A DNA stretch of 64,000 nt from Caryophanales bacterium UBA6380 (GTDB lineage Bacteria > Bacillota_I > Bacilli_A > RFN20 > CAG-826), in NCBI GenBank assembly GCA_002438785.1, contig DJQS01000017.1, forward strand, positions 1 to 64,000, read 5' to 3'. The notes beneath the pieces were generated by a model. The model was not told where the DNA came from. It saw only the letters and a program-made list of their open reading frames with translations, and did not search any database. Below are positions 45,119-53,920 of the stretch, piece after piece (the stretch's first letter is position 1; each line of letters begins with the position of its first letter). A program made the translations under genes and the position numbers.

Positions 45119-46816
45119 ATGAACTTTATTTTTAAGAAAATACGAATTTCTGACGTTGTAAATAAATGCTCAAAAACCATTGAATTCTCAGAATATGACA
45201 ATCTAATTACAAGTGAGAATAATTCAATGGGAAAATCTGTCTTGATGAAATCTTTGTATCATACGCTAGGCGCTGATTCGGCTTTTGATAAGAATTTTTA
45301 TGAAGATAATGTTTTATTTTCACTTGATTTTGTTTATGGAGAAAATGAATATAGAATTTTAAGATTCAAAGATGCTTTTTCTATAATAAAAAACAGTATA
45401 CTAGTAAATTTTATAAATGAAAAATGTAGGCCTGATTTATCATTATTTTTTAAAAATGAATTCAATATTAGTGTTTATTTAAGAAATCGTAAAAATACTA
45501 CAGAAATCGCTCCACCAGCTTATTTATTTATTCCATATTACCTAGATCAAGATCGAAGTTGGAAAGAAGAACAAGAACCATTTTCAAAAAATACCATGGG
45601 ACAATATGAACCTATAAGTAGGAGTGATTTATATTTTTATCATTTAGGGATTTATACTTCTGAGTATGGAAGCGTAAAATCGGATATTGATTCTTTAAGT
45701 AAGGAAATAGGCAATCAAAAATCTGAACTGACTAAGCTTGATTTAGAATACAGCAAAATTAAAAAAATTTTTGACAATGAATTAATTATAACTGATACAA
45801 AAGAACTCGAATCAATTTATAGATCCAAATCAAATGAAATAAATGCATTGATGCACAAGCAAAATCAATTAACACAGCAATTGTTTGAACTTGATAAACA
45901 AAGAACTAGTTGTTTATTGCAAATCAAAAGTAACAAAAAGATTATTGATAAAATTAAACAAAATAGAAATCCCGATTCGTTAGTTGTGCAATGCCCAAAT
46001 TGTAACGAAGAATTTGATGTACAATTAAAAAATGATGTTGTTAATTTATATAGTATTGTTGTGATTGAAAAGGAAAACGAAAGTCTTAAATTAGAGGCTG
46101 AACAACTTGAAGTAGAAATTCAAAAAATTAAACAAGGAATAAATGATTTGGCTATTCAATTAAATAGCGCGAATGATGAAGCTAATAGCAGTAGAACTGA
46201 TTATGAAAAATACGTTACAAGAAAAGCTCTATCTTCATTATTAGATAAGCAACTACTAGAAATTGGTGACCTTACTTCAAAAATATCATCAAATAAAGCA
46301 ATATTAGAAAACAAAAAGAGTTATTTAGTTAAATTAAAAGAAAAAACTGATAATGCAAAAACATTTTTTTGCTCAGAGTATACGAAATATTTATATTCAC
46401 TAGGAATTAATCAATTTAGTTCAAATGATATTTGTGCATTTAAAAAACTAGCGTTAAGTGGAAGTCAATATGTTAGATCAACCTTAGCACTTTATTTTGC
46501 TTTTATTAAAACAAAAATGAAATTTAATCCAGATAATTTTTGCTTTCCAATAGTTATTGATTCTCCTCGCGAAGGTGAACAAGATGAAAACAATAGTTCA
46601 AACATTTTGGAAACTATACTAAGTGAAAATATTGGAACATCTCAAAGAATTGTAGCCAGTGTAAATGCCCAAAAATATATTTCGAAAGAGACTTTAAATA
46701 ACGTGAATGTGATTGAATTAACAGGCGAACAAGGGCATGTTATGTCAAGAGAAGAATATTTAAATGACGAAAATGACATACAAATATGCCTTTCTTATTT
46801 TAAACGAATTTCTTAA
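45119..46816 (+). CDS. SMC/RecN-like ATPase with zinc hook, Lamassu LmuB-like
   Basis: 565 residues, AGGAGG upstream. The P-loop is SENNSMGKSVLMKSL near 36-50 (serine replaces the usual first glycine). Two coiled-coil arms meet at VVQCPNCNEEF (near 283), a Rad50-type CxxC zinc hook. The C-terminal head has ALSGSQYVRSTLALYFAF as ABC signature and FPIVIDSPREGEQDENN as Walker B and D-loop. It likely bridges DNA as a dimer and controls the upstream DUF4297 nuclease. It is small for an SMC protein, as expected for Lamassu partners. Confidence 0.75.
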   Translation: MNFIFKKIRISDVVNKCSKTIEFSEYDNLITSENNSMGKSVLMKSLYHTLGADSAFDKNFYEDNVLFSLDFVYGENEYRILRFKDAFSIIKNSILVNFINEKCRPDLSLFFKNEFNISVYLRNRKNTTEIAPPAYLFIPYYLDQDRSWKEEQEPFSKNTMGQYEPISRSDLYFYHLGIYTSEYGSVKSDIDSLSKEIGNQKSELTKLDLEYSKIKKIFDNELIITDTKELESIYRSKSNEINALMHKQNQLTQQLFELDKQRTSCLLQIKSNKKIIDKIKQNRNPDSLVVQCPNCNEEFDVQLKNDVVNLYSIVVIEKENESLKLEAEQLEVEIQKIKQGINDLAIQLNSANDEANSSRTDYEKYVTRKALSSLLDKQLLEIGDLTSKISSNKAILENKKSYLVKLKEKTDNAKTFFCSEYTKYLYSLGINQFSSNDICAFKKLALSGSQYVRSTLALYFAFIKTKMKFNPDNFCFPIVIDSPREGEQDENNSSNILETILSENIGTSQRIVASVNAQKYISKETLNNVNVIELTGEQGHVMSREEYLNDENDIQICLSYFKRIS

Positions 46817-46939
46817 GAGAGTTTATTTTGAATGATTCATTACTAATGATATCTATTGATTGATAGAAATTATTTGTACTTTGAATTGTAAAAACAATTT
46901 TATGACACCATCCATCGCGAATGGTGTTTTTCTTTATGT

Positions 46940-48546
46940 TTGTTAATTGAAAAACTAAATGCAACATTAAGTCTTCATCGAAAGAAAAACTAATTTTTAT
47001 TCAAATTGAAAAGGTAAATGCAACAAAATATTGTTTATTTGTGCATTCTTTTCATAATTGTTATATATTAAAAGTATAGGAAAAACATTCTGTCTCATAT
47101 AAATTGAAACAGTAAATGCAACTCCTATAACTACTAGTGATGTCTCTTGATTACTAGTTGATATTATTTAAGTTTCTTTTTGAATGTTAATTGCTTAAAA
47201 GGAACTTTATAAAAACCAAGCTTAGTTACTAACTTAACTCCAAAAATGCTTACAAAAGCATCGTATGGAGTCTTATATCCTAGCGATTTTCTAGGATATG
47301 AGTTGATATTGTTGAAGATGCTTGTTACATCTTCTTGAGTTAGTTGATCTAAGCTTTTTCCTTTTGCTATCACATAACGGAATAATTCATGATTTCTTTC
47401 ACAAGAACCTTTATCACCTGAACAATATGGTCTTGTATAAAATACATTCGCGTATTTTTCTCCTGTTTCGTTATCAATTTCTAAATCAGGCATTAAATCA
47501 AATTCTAATCCATTATCACAAAGCATTATTCGAAATAGTTTGAAGTAATTTACGTCGCCTATTTGTTCTCTTAATCTAATGATGGCCTTTTTAACTTCAA
47601 GTGCTGTGCAAGAATCTAGCAGTATTCCAATTTGGAACTTGCTTATTGGATGGTGAATAGTGAGAATACATTTTTTGTCGGTTCTTTTTCCGTGAACAGT
47701 ATCAAATTGAAGAACGTTTCTTCCATCATGAGTCTTCATAAAATCAATATATGAATTCATAGTTCTTCCGACTTTTCTTAATGGATCGTTTCCGACTTTT
47801 CTTTTAAAAAGATAGTCTGGATTATATTCTCTTTTGACTGCATTAATTAAATCTAGACGGTTAACACTTAAATATTTTTTGTTTATCCAATTTCGTACAG
47901 TTCTTGATGTAACAGGAAAGTTATCTTTTAGACATGCATAAATACATTCAATTGATAGACCTTGTTTTATTAAAGGTGTTATAAATCTATCAAATTCTTC
48001 AATTCTATTTTTCTTAATGTTTGGCACGCTTTTTGATTCAACATTTCTATCTTTTCTTATCATATATGCTTCTTCAGGATTAAATATCCTTTTCGCTTTT
48101 CTACAAATAGGCTTGCTTTCACAGAAATTGCAGATGTAAGGAAAATTCTTTAGTTTAGGACATATCCATTTTTTGTATTTAGAACAACTTAGATCACATT
48201 GTTTAATTCCCTTTGATTTACATTCAAGAATATTCGAGCAATTAACAAATTTATTGAAGCGAAAGCCTGAACGTAAATCTGTAACGAAATTAGAATTTTG
48301 AACAATAACACGATAAATTGTTGTTCTAGATTTTTCAGTCAGATTAGCTACTTGTTCTAATGAATAACCAAGCGAAATATATTTGTAAAGATTAAGTAAA
48401 TCTTCATAATCAAGATGTTTCTTTGAGTTCATAATTGAACCTCCTTTCAATCTCAAGAGACATCATTAATGTCTTAACAAATCAACTTGAAAAGGTAATT
48501 GCAACGCGAGTAGATGATATGTTGCATTTACTTTTTCAATTAACAA
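46940..48546. mobile_element. IS30-family element with extra subterminal repeats
   Basis: Outer inverted ends GTTAATTGAAAAACTAAATG (from 46942) and its inverse at 48521-48544 differ by one base over 24. Further copies of AATTGAAAAGGTAAATGCAAC-like sequence lie in direct orientation at 47004-47024, 47102-47122 and 48485-48505. An inner inverted pair TGATGTCTCTTGA (47138-47150) and TCAAGAGACATCA (48453-48465) brackets the transposase gene. It is inserted between the Lamassu-like pair and the sigma-like gene. I could not fix a target duplication. Confidence 0.7.
47164..48432 (-). CDS. IS30-family transposase
   Basis: I start at ATG 48432 (AAAGGAGG 7 bases upstream), giving 422 residues; a longer frame has no such site. 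An N-terminal helix-turn-helix (YSLEQVANLTEKSRTTIYRVI) is followed by a cysteine-rich linker (CKSKGIKQCDLSC...CNFCESKPIC). The DDE core shows VLQFDTVHG, LCDNGLEF and GSCERNHELFRYVIAKG, then RKSLGYKTPYDAF, typical of IS30. The gene looks intact. Confidence 0.88.
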   Translation of the reverse strand: MNSKKHLDYEDLLNLYKYISLGYSLEQVANLTEKSRTTIYRVIVQNSNFVTDLRSGFRFNKFVNCSNILECKSKGIKQCDLSCSKYKKWICPKLKNFPYICNFCESKPICRKAKRIFNPEEAYMIRKDRNVESKSVPNIKKNRIEEFDRFITPLIKQGLSIECIYACLKDNFPVTSRTVRNWINKKYLSVNRLDLINAVKREYNPDYLFKRKVGNDPLRKVGRTMNSYIDFMKTHDGRNVLQFDTVHGKRTDKKCILTIHHPISKFQIGILLDSCTALEVKKAIIRLREQIGDVNYFKLFRIMLCDNGLEFDLMPDLEIDNETGEKYANVFYTRPYCSGDKGSCERNHELFRYVIAKGKSLDQLTQEDVTSIFNNINSYPRKSLGYKTPYDAFVSIFGVKLVTKLGFYKVPFKQLTFKKKLK

Positions 48547-48608
48547 CAACATTAAAAAATAAGAAAAATTAAGCATTATAATATAAAATTAGAAAGAGGA
48601 CCGTTCAT

Positions 48609-51248
48609 ATGATTAATATTAAAGACTACTATTTAAATAACTCTATTAAGTTAGCAAGACAATTGTTTGTCCCTAAAAGATATCTAGCCGCTTTTGTTTC
48701 TCTTTATAACGGAGAAAAAGCAGCCAGCATATTTAAAAATGTCAAAGATGTTTTTGGCACAAACGCTGGCTACAGAGAATCATACGACTTATTCATCGAT
48801 GAAACATTTGAATTAGCTCCTCTTAAAAAAATTGTTTCTATTAAAAAACCTGAGTACCAAAACATGACTCTTTCAAGCGGTTATCCTTTTACGGATTCCT
48901 TAAGAAACGGTTTACGCATTATTAAGGATATTCTTGGGTTTGAAGATTTAAATGAAATCCCTGATGATCTTTTGTTTAGATTGATGGACATCAGATTACC
49001 AATGGTTAAAGAAGTTTGCTTTAGAAACCAAACAATAAATTGCGGAATAGATCAAAACGTCTTCGACTTTGTAATCGCAAGAGAGTGCCTATTAAATCAA
49101 TTCAAAATGTCTCCAGAAGAAATAGCAAAGGAATTTTATGATTTGCTTATCTATGGCGAATTGTTGGACGAAATGATTCGTAACGTTAGACCAGAAAATA
49201 GAGAAAAATGCGTTAGAACTATTAGATCATTATCTATTGCCACCTTTGATCCTCGATTTGAAATCTATGAATTAGAACAGCTTAATTCGATTTCTATTAG
49301 TGAATTGTTCTACTATGTTGGCAGTGATATTAATATTTTGATTAACGTTTTGAATTATTTCTCTAATGAATCAGAGAACGTCATTCCTCAATTACTCAAT
49401 AACTATTTATCAACTTTGGATAAAGATGATTTCGCTATCTTATCAAGAAGAGAGAAAGAGACGTTAGAAAGAATTGGCGAAGACTATGGTGTCACTCGCG
49501 AAAGAATAAGGCAAATTGAAGCTAAACAAATCGAAAAGTTCAACGAGTTTTATTTAAATAACTTTAGTTCCGAGAAAAAGAATCTCATATTTGTTTTTCC
49601 AAAAGTTTCTAGCATTTTCCCTTTAGGATATTTAAAAGATCAATTGGGACAAAACTATGATTGTTTTAGAAATCTAATGCAATCTATAAAATTTGCTGGA
49701 GAAACGAAATATTATAAAAATATTGATTCAGTAGTGGAATCAGAAAGAGTATATTTATTTTTCCAAAGAATGGTTGATGAAGTATTAGGCAGTTACTTTA
49801 AAAAATCCGATTTAAGGGACAAAATTGATATCTGCTTAGAATCGTTAAGTGGGTATGGTTTTGATGAAGTTGTAATTAAAAATTACATCTCTTCCAATTA
49901 TAAGGAAAAAGAATCTACATATGTCAAAGAAGGATTCCGGCTCTCGAAAGCTTTTGAATTGGAATTCATTTTAGAGAATTACTTTGATGATGGATTTCAT
50001 TTTTCGGATGAAGAACATATTAAAAAAGCTAATGAATATGCTCTAGAAGAATTTGGAGAAATTCTATTCGATCTTAGTGAAATTGATATGTCAAACCCTC
50101 ATACTGTTCAAGCAATCGTTGATAGAGCGCACGCTAGGATGGTTGATAGGGGTACATATGTTCACTATACAAAGGCGCACGATTTACCAATTGAATTGGT
50201 TGAAAAAATCATTAATTATTTAAAAGAAAAGAATAGACCTTTAGCTTATTCAAATTTATTTGAAGCATTCAAAGACGAACTTGTCAGCCTAGGAATTGAT
50301 AATAAATATGCTCTTCAAGGGGCTATGTCTATCTATTTTGGCGAATTGTTCAAAGGCAAAAGAGACTATGTAATGCCTATTAAAATTAATCAAACCTTAA
50401 GAGACAGTATGAATGCTTGGGTCGCATCAAGAACCGGAATCTTTACTTATGAAGACTTCACCAATGAATTCAAAGGTGTAGCACAAAGCGTATTTATGGC
50501 TGTTCTCTACGAAGTAGGCAATACGGCTTACTATTGGATGCAAGGATACATTAACGTTAATTGCTTAAATATTAGTCAGGATGACAAAAATAAACTAAAA
50601 CAATTAGCTGACTACTTAATCAACCAGTACCATATGGAGTATTGTTCTGCAGACGAATTATTCAATTTGGTCAATATTCAAATGCATGACTTCATAACTG
50701 CATGTGGTATGAAATATTCATACGATCTATTTAGTGTTATGCAAATTATATTTGCAAATGACTATAAATTTAAGAGACCAATGCTCGGAAGCAAAGATGC
50801 TGTGTTTGAGTCTAGCAACGAAATGGTTGATGGTTATTTGGCTCAAAGAAACACTGTAAAACTCATGAAAATGAGAAAATATATCGACATAAAGACCGGA
50901 CACTCACCTGATGAATACGTGACAATCTTTAATATTATCAAAAACAAATGGAATGAATTTGTTGCTGTTGATGTGGATACAATTGTTAGAAAAGAAACTA
51001 TCAGCGTGACCGAAAAAGAGCTAATAAGGTTAGACGTTATTGTTGAAATGTTGCTTGAACAAAAGGATTCGTTGAACATCGAAGAAGAAATCGTTAATAA
51101 ATTCTTCTTTAAAGAACTCGCTGGAATGGCAGTTAACAGATATTTGATTCTTGGATTGATCAATACTTTCTTCCATGACAAGTATGAAGTTATTGCGGAC
51201 GGCAATAAATATAGAGGTGGTACATTCTACATCAGCCATAAAAAATAG
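48609..51248 (+). CDS. 879-aa protein with a sigma-70 region 4 HTH, unknown
   Basis: Residues about 280-320 read LSRREKETLERIGEDYGVTRERIRQIEAKQI, a near-perfect sigma-70 region 4 helix-turn-helix. No region 2, which a true sigma factor needs to bind core polymerase, is visible. The rest is helical; IELVEKIINYLKEKNRPLAYSNLFEAF near 537-563 resembles the HARE-HTH wing found in polymerase delta subunits and restriction enzymes. I infer a large DNA-binding protein, perhaps a defence sensor. It is the last gene before R2 and has TATAAT near 48576 and AAAGAGGA upstream. Confidence 0.65.
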   Translation: MINIKDYYLNNSIKLARQLFVPKRYLAAFVSLYNGEKAASIFKNVKDVFGTNAGYRESYDLFIDETFELAPLKKIVSIKKPEYQNMTLSSGYPFTDSLRNGLRIIKDILGFEDLNEIPDDLLFRLMDIRLPMVKEVCFRNQTINCGIDQNVFDFVIARECLLNQFKMSPEEIAKEFYDLLIYGELLDEMIRNVRPENREKCVRTIRSLSIATFDPRFEIYELEQLNSISISELFYYVGSDINILINVLNYFSNESENVIPQLLNNYLSTLDKDDFAILSRREKETLERIGEDYGVTRERIRQIEAKQIEKFNEFYLNNFSSEKKNLIFVFPKVSSIFPLGYLKDQLGQNYDCFRNLMQSIKFAGETKYYKNIDSVVESERVYLFFQRMVDEVLGSYFKKSDLRDKIDICLESLSGYGFDEVVIKNYISSNYKEKESTYVKEGFRLSKAFELEFILENYFDDGFHFSDEEHIKKANEYALEEFGEILFDLSEIDMSNPHTVQAIVDRAHARMVDRGTYVHYTKAHDLPIELVEKIINYLKEKNRPLAYSNLFEAFKDELVSLGIDNKYALQGAMSIYFGELFKGKRDYVMPIKINQTLRDSMNAWVASRTGIFTYEDFTNEFKGVAQSVFMAVLYEVGNTAYYWMQGYINVNCLNISQDDKNKLKQLADYLINQYHMEYCSADELFNLVNIQMHDFITACGMKYSYDLFSVMQIIFANDYKFKRPMLGSKDAVFESSNEMVDGYLAQRNTVKLMKMRKYIDIKTGHSPDEYVTIFNIIKNKWNEFVAVDVDTIVRKETISVTEKELIRLDVIVEMLLEQKDSLNIEEEIVNKFFFKELAGMAVNRYLILGLINTFFHDKYEVIADGNKYRGGTFYISHKK

Positions 51249-51291
51249 TCATTTTTGCCTAAAAAGTGGTATTATGTTGGTATCTTAAAGA

Positions 51292-51537
51292 CATTATTGA
51301 AGCATTAGTTCGATACAGTAAAATGTATTGAACTTTTTTTATTTTTACGAGAGTTCAATTCCTACCGTTGGTTCGAACTCACGAACTTTGATACATCAAA
51401 AAAAAGATTCATAGGGATTTTGAGGCTCTTTTTATATAAGGATTTATAGATTTGAAACGTCAATGATTGAACGATTATCTTAACAAATGAACGATTACAG
51501 GAACTATTGAACGTTTACCCTAACTATTGAACGATTA
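51292..51537. repeat. Array repeat R2 (copy 2 of 3)
   Basis: It opens with the same 17 bases as R1 (CATTATTGAAGCATTAG). The first hairpin is AGTTCGATACA / TGTATTGAACT; the T-to-C change turns a wobble pair of R1 into a C-G pair, so the stem is conserved. Four iterons start at 51466, 51486, 51506 and 51526 with an exact 20-base period; the second reads AATGAACG. The second hairpin is weakened. Confidence 0.85.
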
Positions 51538-51600
51538 TTAAAAAAATCCAAGAAAAGTGCTATATTTATATCATAAATTATCAAAATAGGAGGGCGTGGC

Positions 51601-51798
51601 ATGACTTACTCAGAAGCAATAAAGAAACTGAGGCACAAGCTGATCCTTACGCAAACGGAATTCGGCGAGCTTTTAGGCGTTTCTTTTGCCACCGTGAACA
51701 GATGGGAAGCTGGGAAATTCAAACCAACCACAAAGCTAAAAAGAAAGCTGGCTCCTTATTTTGAAAAATATGACATAGAAGTGGAGGAGGATGAATAA
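51601..51798 (+). CDS. XRE-type HTH protein
   Basis: 65 residues behind AGGAGGG. SEAIKKLRHKLILTQTEFGELLGVSFATVNRWEAGKFKPT is a classic Xre helix-turn-helix. GC is clearly higher than in the neighbouring genes. Its TAA overlaps the ATG of the methyltransferase fragment (TAATG), so it was part of the same operon, probably as a controller or as the N-terminal unit seen in front of such methyltransferases. Confidence 0.75.
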   Translation: MTYSEAIKKLRHKLILTQTEFGELLGVSFATVNRWEAGKFKPTTKLKRKLAPYFEKYDIEVEEDE

Positions 51799-52178
51799 TG
51801 GCCAATGTCGAATTAACGGAAACCGAATTAGAAAAGAAATATCCTGGCATATTGGAAATTCTCTTAATCGACCGAACATCGAATAAGAACATAATATGGG
51901 CGACCTCCAATTACTCTAGATTTGGGAAAGGTTTCCTGAGTACCGACCACATCCCTTTGAAATATTTAGTTAATCATAACAGGCAAATAGTCAAGCCCAG
52001 AATTTTAAAGTCGAAAACCGAGCAAAAGAAAAGGTCGAAGGATATGGCTGAAGTGTTTACTCCTGCTTGGGTCTGCAATCTCCAGAATAATATGATCGAT
52101 AATGAATGGTTTGGATATAAGAATTCTTTTAACGAAGAAATCGAAAGCGGATGGATTGATACATTAATGAAGCATTAG
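51798..52178 (+). pseudogene. Restriction-modification methyltransferase, truncated by R3
   Basis: The first 122 residues (ELEKKYPGILEILLIDRTSNKNIIWAT...KSKTEQKKRSKDMAEVFTPAWVCNLQNNMIDN) match the N-terminus of restriction endonuclease subunit M proteins. After FNEEIESGW the frame enters R3 at 52162 and stops at 52178 inside it. The SAM-binding and catalytic parts are absent downstream. So R3, or the recombination that brought it, cut the gene. Confidence 0.8.
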
Positions 52179-52406
52179 TTTGATACAGTAAAATGTATTG
52201 AACTTTTTTTGTTTTTTCGTAGGTTCAATTCCTACCATTGCTTCGAACTCACAAACTTTGATACACTTAAAAACGATCCAAGGAGCTTTTGTAGCTCTTT
52301 TTATATAAAGATTTATAGATTTTAAACGTGAATGATTGAACGATTATCTTAACAAATGAACGATTATAGGAACTATTGAACGTTTGCTCCAATGATTGAA
52401 CGATTT
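52162..52406. repeat. Array repeat R3 (copy 3 of 3)
   Basis: It starts CATTAATGAAGCATTAG, one base different from R1 and R2. The first hairpin is as in R1. The second is GAGCT / AGCTC plus T-run where R1 has AGGGC / GCCCT, a compensated change. Iterons begin at 52335, 52355, 52375 and 52395, again 20 bases apart. The region from 52407 to 52552 holds a TATAAT near 52484 and no gene. Confidence 0.85.
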
Positions 52407-52552
52407 GCTAATTAAGGATAGTAGCTGCTTAATTAGTGGATGCTTTTTTGCTTGTTGCATTCCGTTTTCCTGCCTATCATGTTATAATTTTTTAAAGGAT
52501 TGAATATTATAAACGAATTCTCTTATGCCGTTTTCCCAAAGGAGTGATTGTT

Positions 52553-53220
52553 TTGTCATATTTAGATGAAAAAGAAATAGTCTTTAAAGCAAGTAACAAG
52601 AAGCATCAAAAATTATACGACCATTACGTTGAGGCCTTTAAGCAAGAACCTATTTTTTGCTTGAGACTTAAGAAGAATGTTTTATCCGATGAAATGAAGC
52701 CAATTACTACGCTCGTTTTTGAACCTACACAAGACATGCCTTTTTGGAAATTATGCACGATTGGCTCTAGCGACTACCTAATGCCTGAGCGTGATATCGG
52801 CATGTGGAGAAAGGCAAACCAACGCAACGAATACATGATGCTTATCGATCCAGAAGTCGAAATCAGCCAGGAGAAAACGGAATGGCTATCGCTCAACTCA
52901 TTGCTATGGGCTACGGCTGAATATGCTTTTAACGCAAAAGAAAACATTACGGTTTCCGATACAATCGATATGCAAATAAAAGGCAAATACTGCGGGACTG
53001 TATTGTTATTACCAGAAATATTTAAGTCGCCAAGCATAGTTTAGTGCTTTATTTCCAAGCATAAATACATAAGCATATTCCAAGTGATGCCAATAACTAG
53101 AGAGCTGCTCAGCAAGAAACTAAGAAAGGGCACTAACGGCATTTATTGGCTGATGGAACAATTCTATACGCATGACGACGATTATCGTTTGATCGCGTCA
53201 AAACCTTTGACAAGGTTATG
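52553..53220 (+). pseudogene. SUFU-domain protein, frameshifted
   Basis: TTG 52553 has GGAG 9 bases upstream; the GTG at 52544 overlaps that site. The first part (KLYDHYVEAFKQEPIFCLRLKKN...ITTLVFEPTQDMPFWKLCTIGSSDYLMP) is a suppressor-of-fused-type domain, used in bacteria as an immunity protein against toxins. The frame stops at 53044, but the expected tail KYISIFQVMPITRELLSKKL...GIYWLMEQFYTH continues in another frame to TGA about 53220. At least one frameshift and probably a point stop divide the two. Confidence 0.75.
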
Positions 53221-53769
53221 AGGTTAGAAAGCATGATTGGTTTGAAAAGAGGCATGGTGAACCTGCTACCATATCAAGAAGATTGGCCGATAGTGGCAAG
53301 GGAAACAATCCTGGAATTAAAAGGCGTTTTCGGGGGTGTGGCCATCGATATCGAACACATCGGGAGTACGGCAATCCCATCTATCCACGCAAAGCCCATC
53401 ATAGATATCGTCATAGGGGTCAAAGCCTTGGACGACGTTTTTCGTTTCAAGGACAAACTATTAAGCAAAGGGTACGCTTATCGTGGAGAGGACGTCCCTG
53501 GGCAGCATCTATTCGTGAAGGGGGATTTCGAAAACGATACGCGCACGCATCATATTCATGTCGTGATATGGGATGGCGAAGAATGGAAGAACTATATTTG
53601 TTTTCGCGATTTTCTTAACGCATTTCCAGAAAAAGCCAGACAGTACGATAGATGCAAGCTAAAGGCAGCTACCATGTACCCATCTGATCGAAAACGTTAT
53701 ACGGCAAAAAAGAGCCGTCTGGTTAGATGCTGCATAAAAGAAGCGAGGGTCTGGAAAGATAATGCATAG
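53218..53769 (+). CDS. GrpB family protein (UPF0157)
   Basis: 183 residues of normal family length. VNLLPYQEDWPIVARETILELK opens the domain; IEHIGSTAIPSIHAKPIIDIVIGV is the diagnostic motif of the nucleotidyltransferase-like fold (GST...DI). HHIHVV follows later. Bacterial GrpB proteins are uncharacterised; a nucleotide- or CoA-related transferase is the usual guess. The ATG overlaps the end of the SUFU relic (ATGA). GC is higher than in host genes. Confidence 0.85.
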   Translation: MRLESMIGLKRGMVNLLPYQEDWPIVARETILELKGVFGGVAIDIEHIGSTAIPSIHAKPIIDIVIGVKALDDVFRFKDKLLSKGYAYRGEDVPGQHLFVKGDFENDTRTHHIHVVIWDGEEWKNYICFRDFLNAFPEKARQYDRCKLKAATMYPSDRKRYTAKKSRLVRCCIKEARVWKDNA

Positions 53770-53864
53770 GGTTGCAAATTCTTATTTTGAAGCGAAGGCG
53801 ATTGGGAAAGCGGTTTTTTGAAGGACGCTTTTATCAGAAAATTTTGATCGTTTTGGAAAACAAA

Positions 53865-53920
53865 GGGTATGCAAATTCGTTCTAAGGGTACGCAAAATTT
53901 CGTGGTTTAGGGTATGCATT
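53865..53920. repeat. Three imperfect direct repeats, operator-like and orphaned
   Basis: GGGTATGCAAATTCG, GGGTACGCAAAATTTCG and GGGTATGCATTG follow each other at about 22-bp spacing. No intact gene follows in 53921-54160. The layout resembles the repeats before the DUF4143 ATPases, so it may be a stranded control region. The short frame at 53914-54126 lacks a ribosome site and I do not call it. Confidence 0.45.

Noticed and set aside
40398..52406. CRISPR-like reading of the ATTGAACG iterons
   Set aside because: The period is only 20 bases and the intervening bases are shared among the three R copies.
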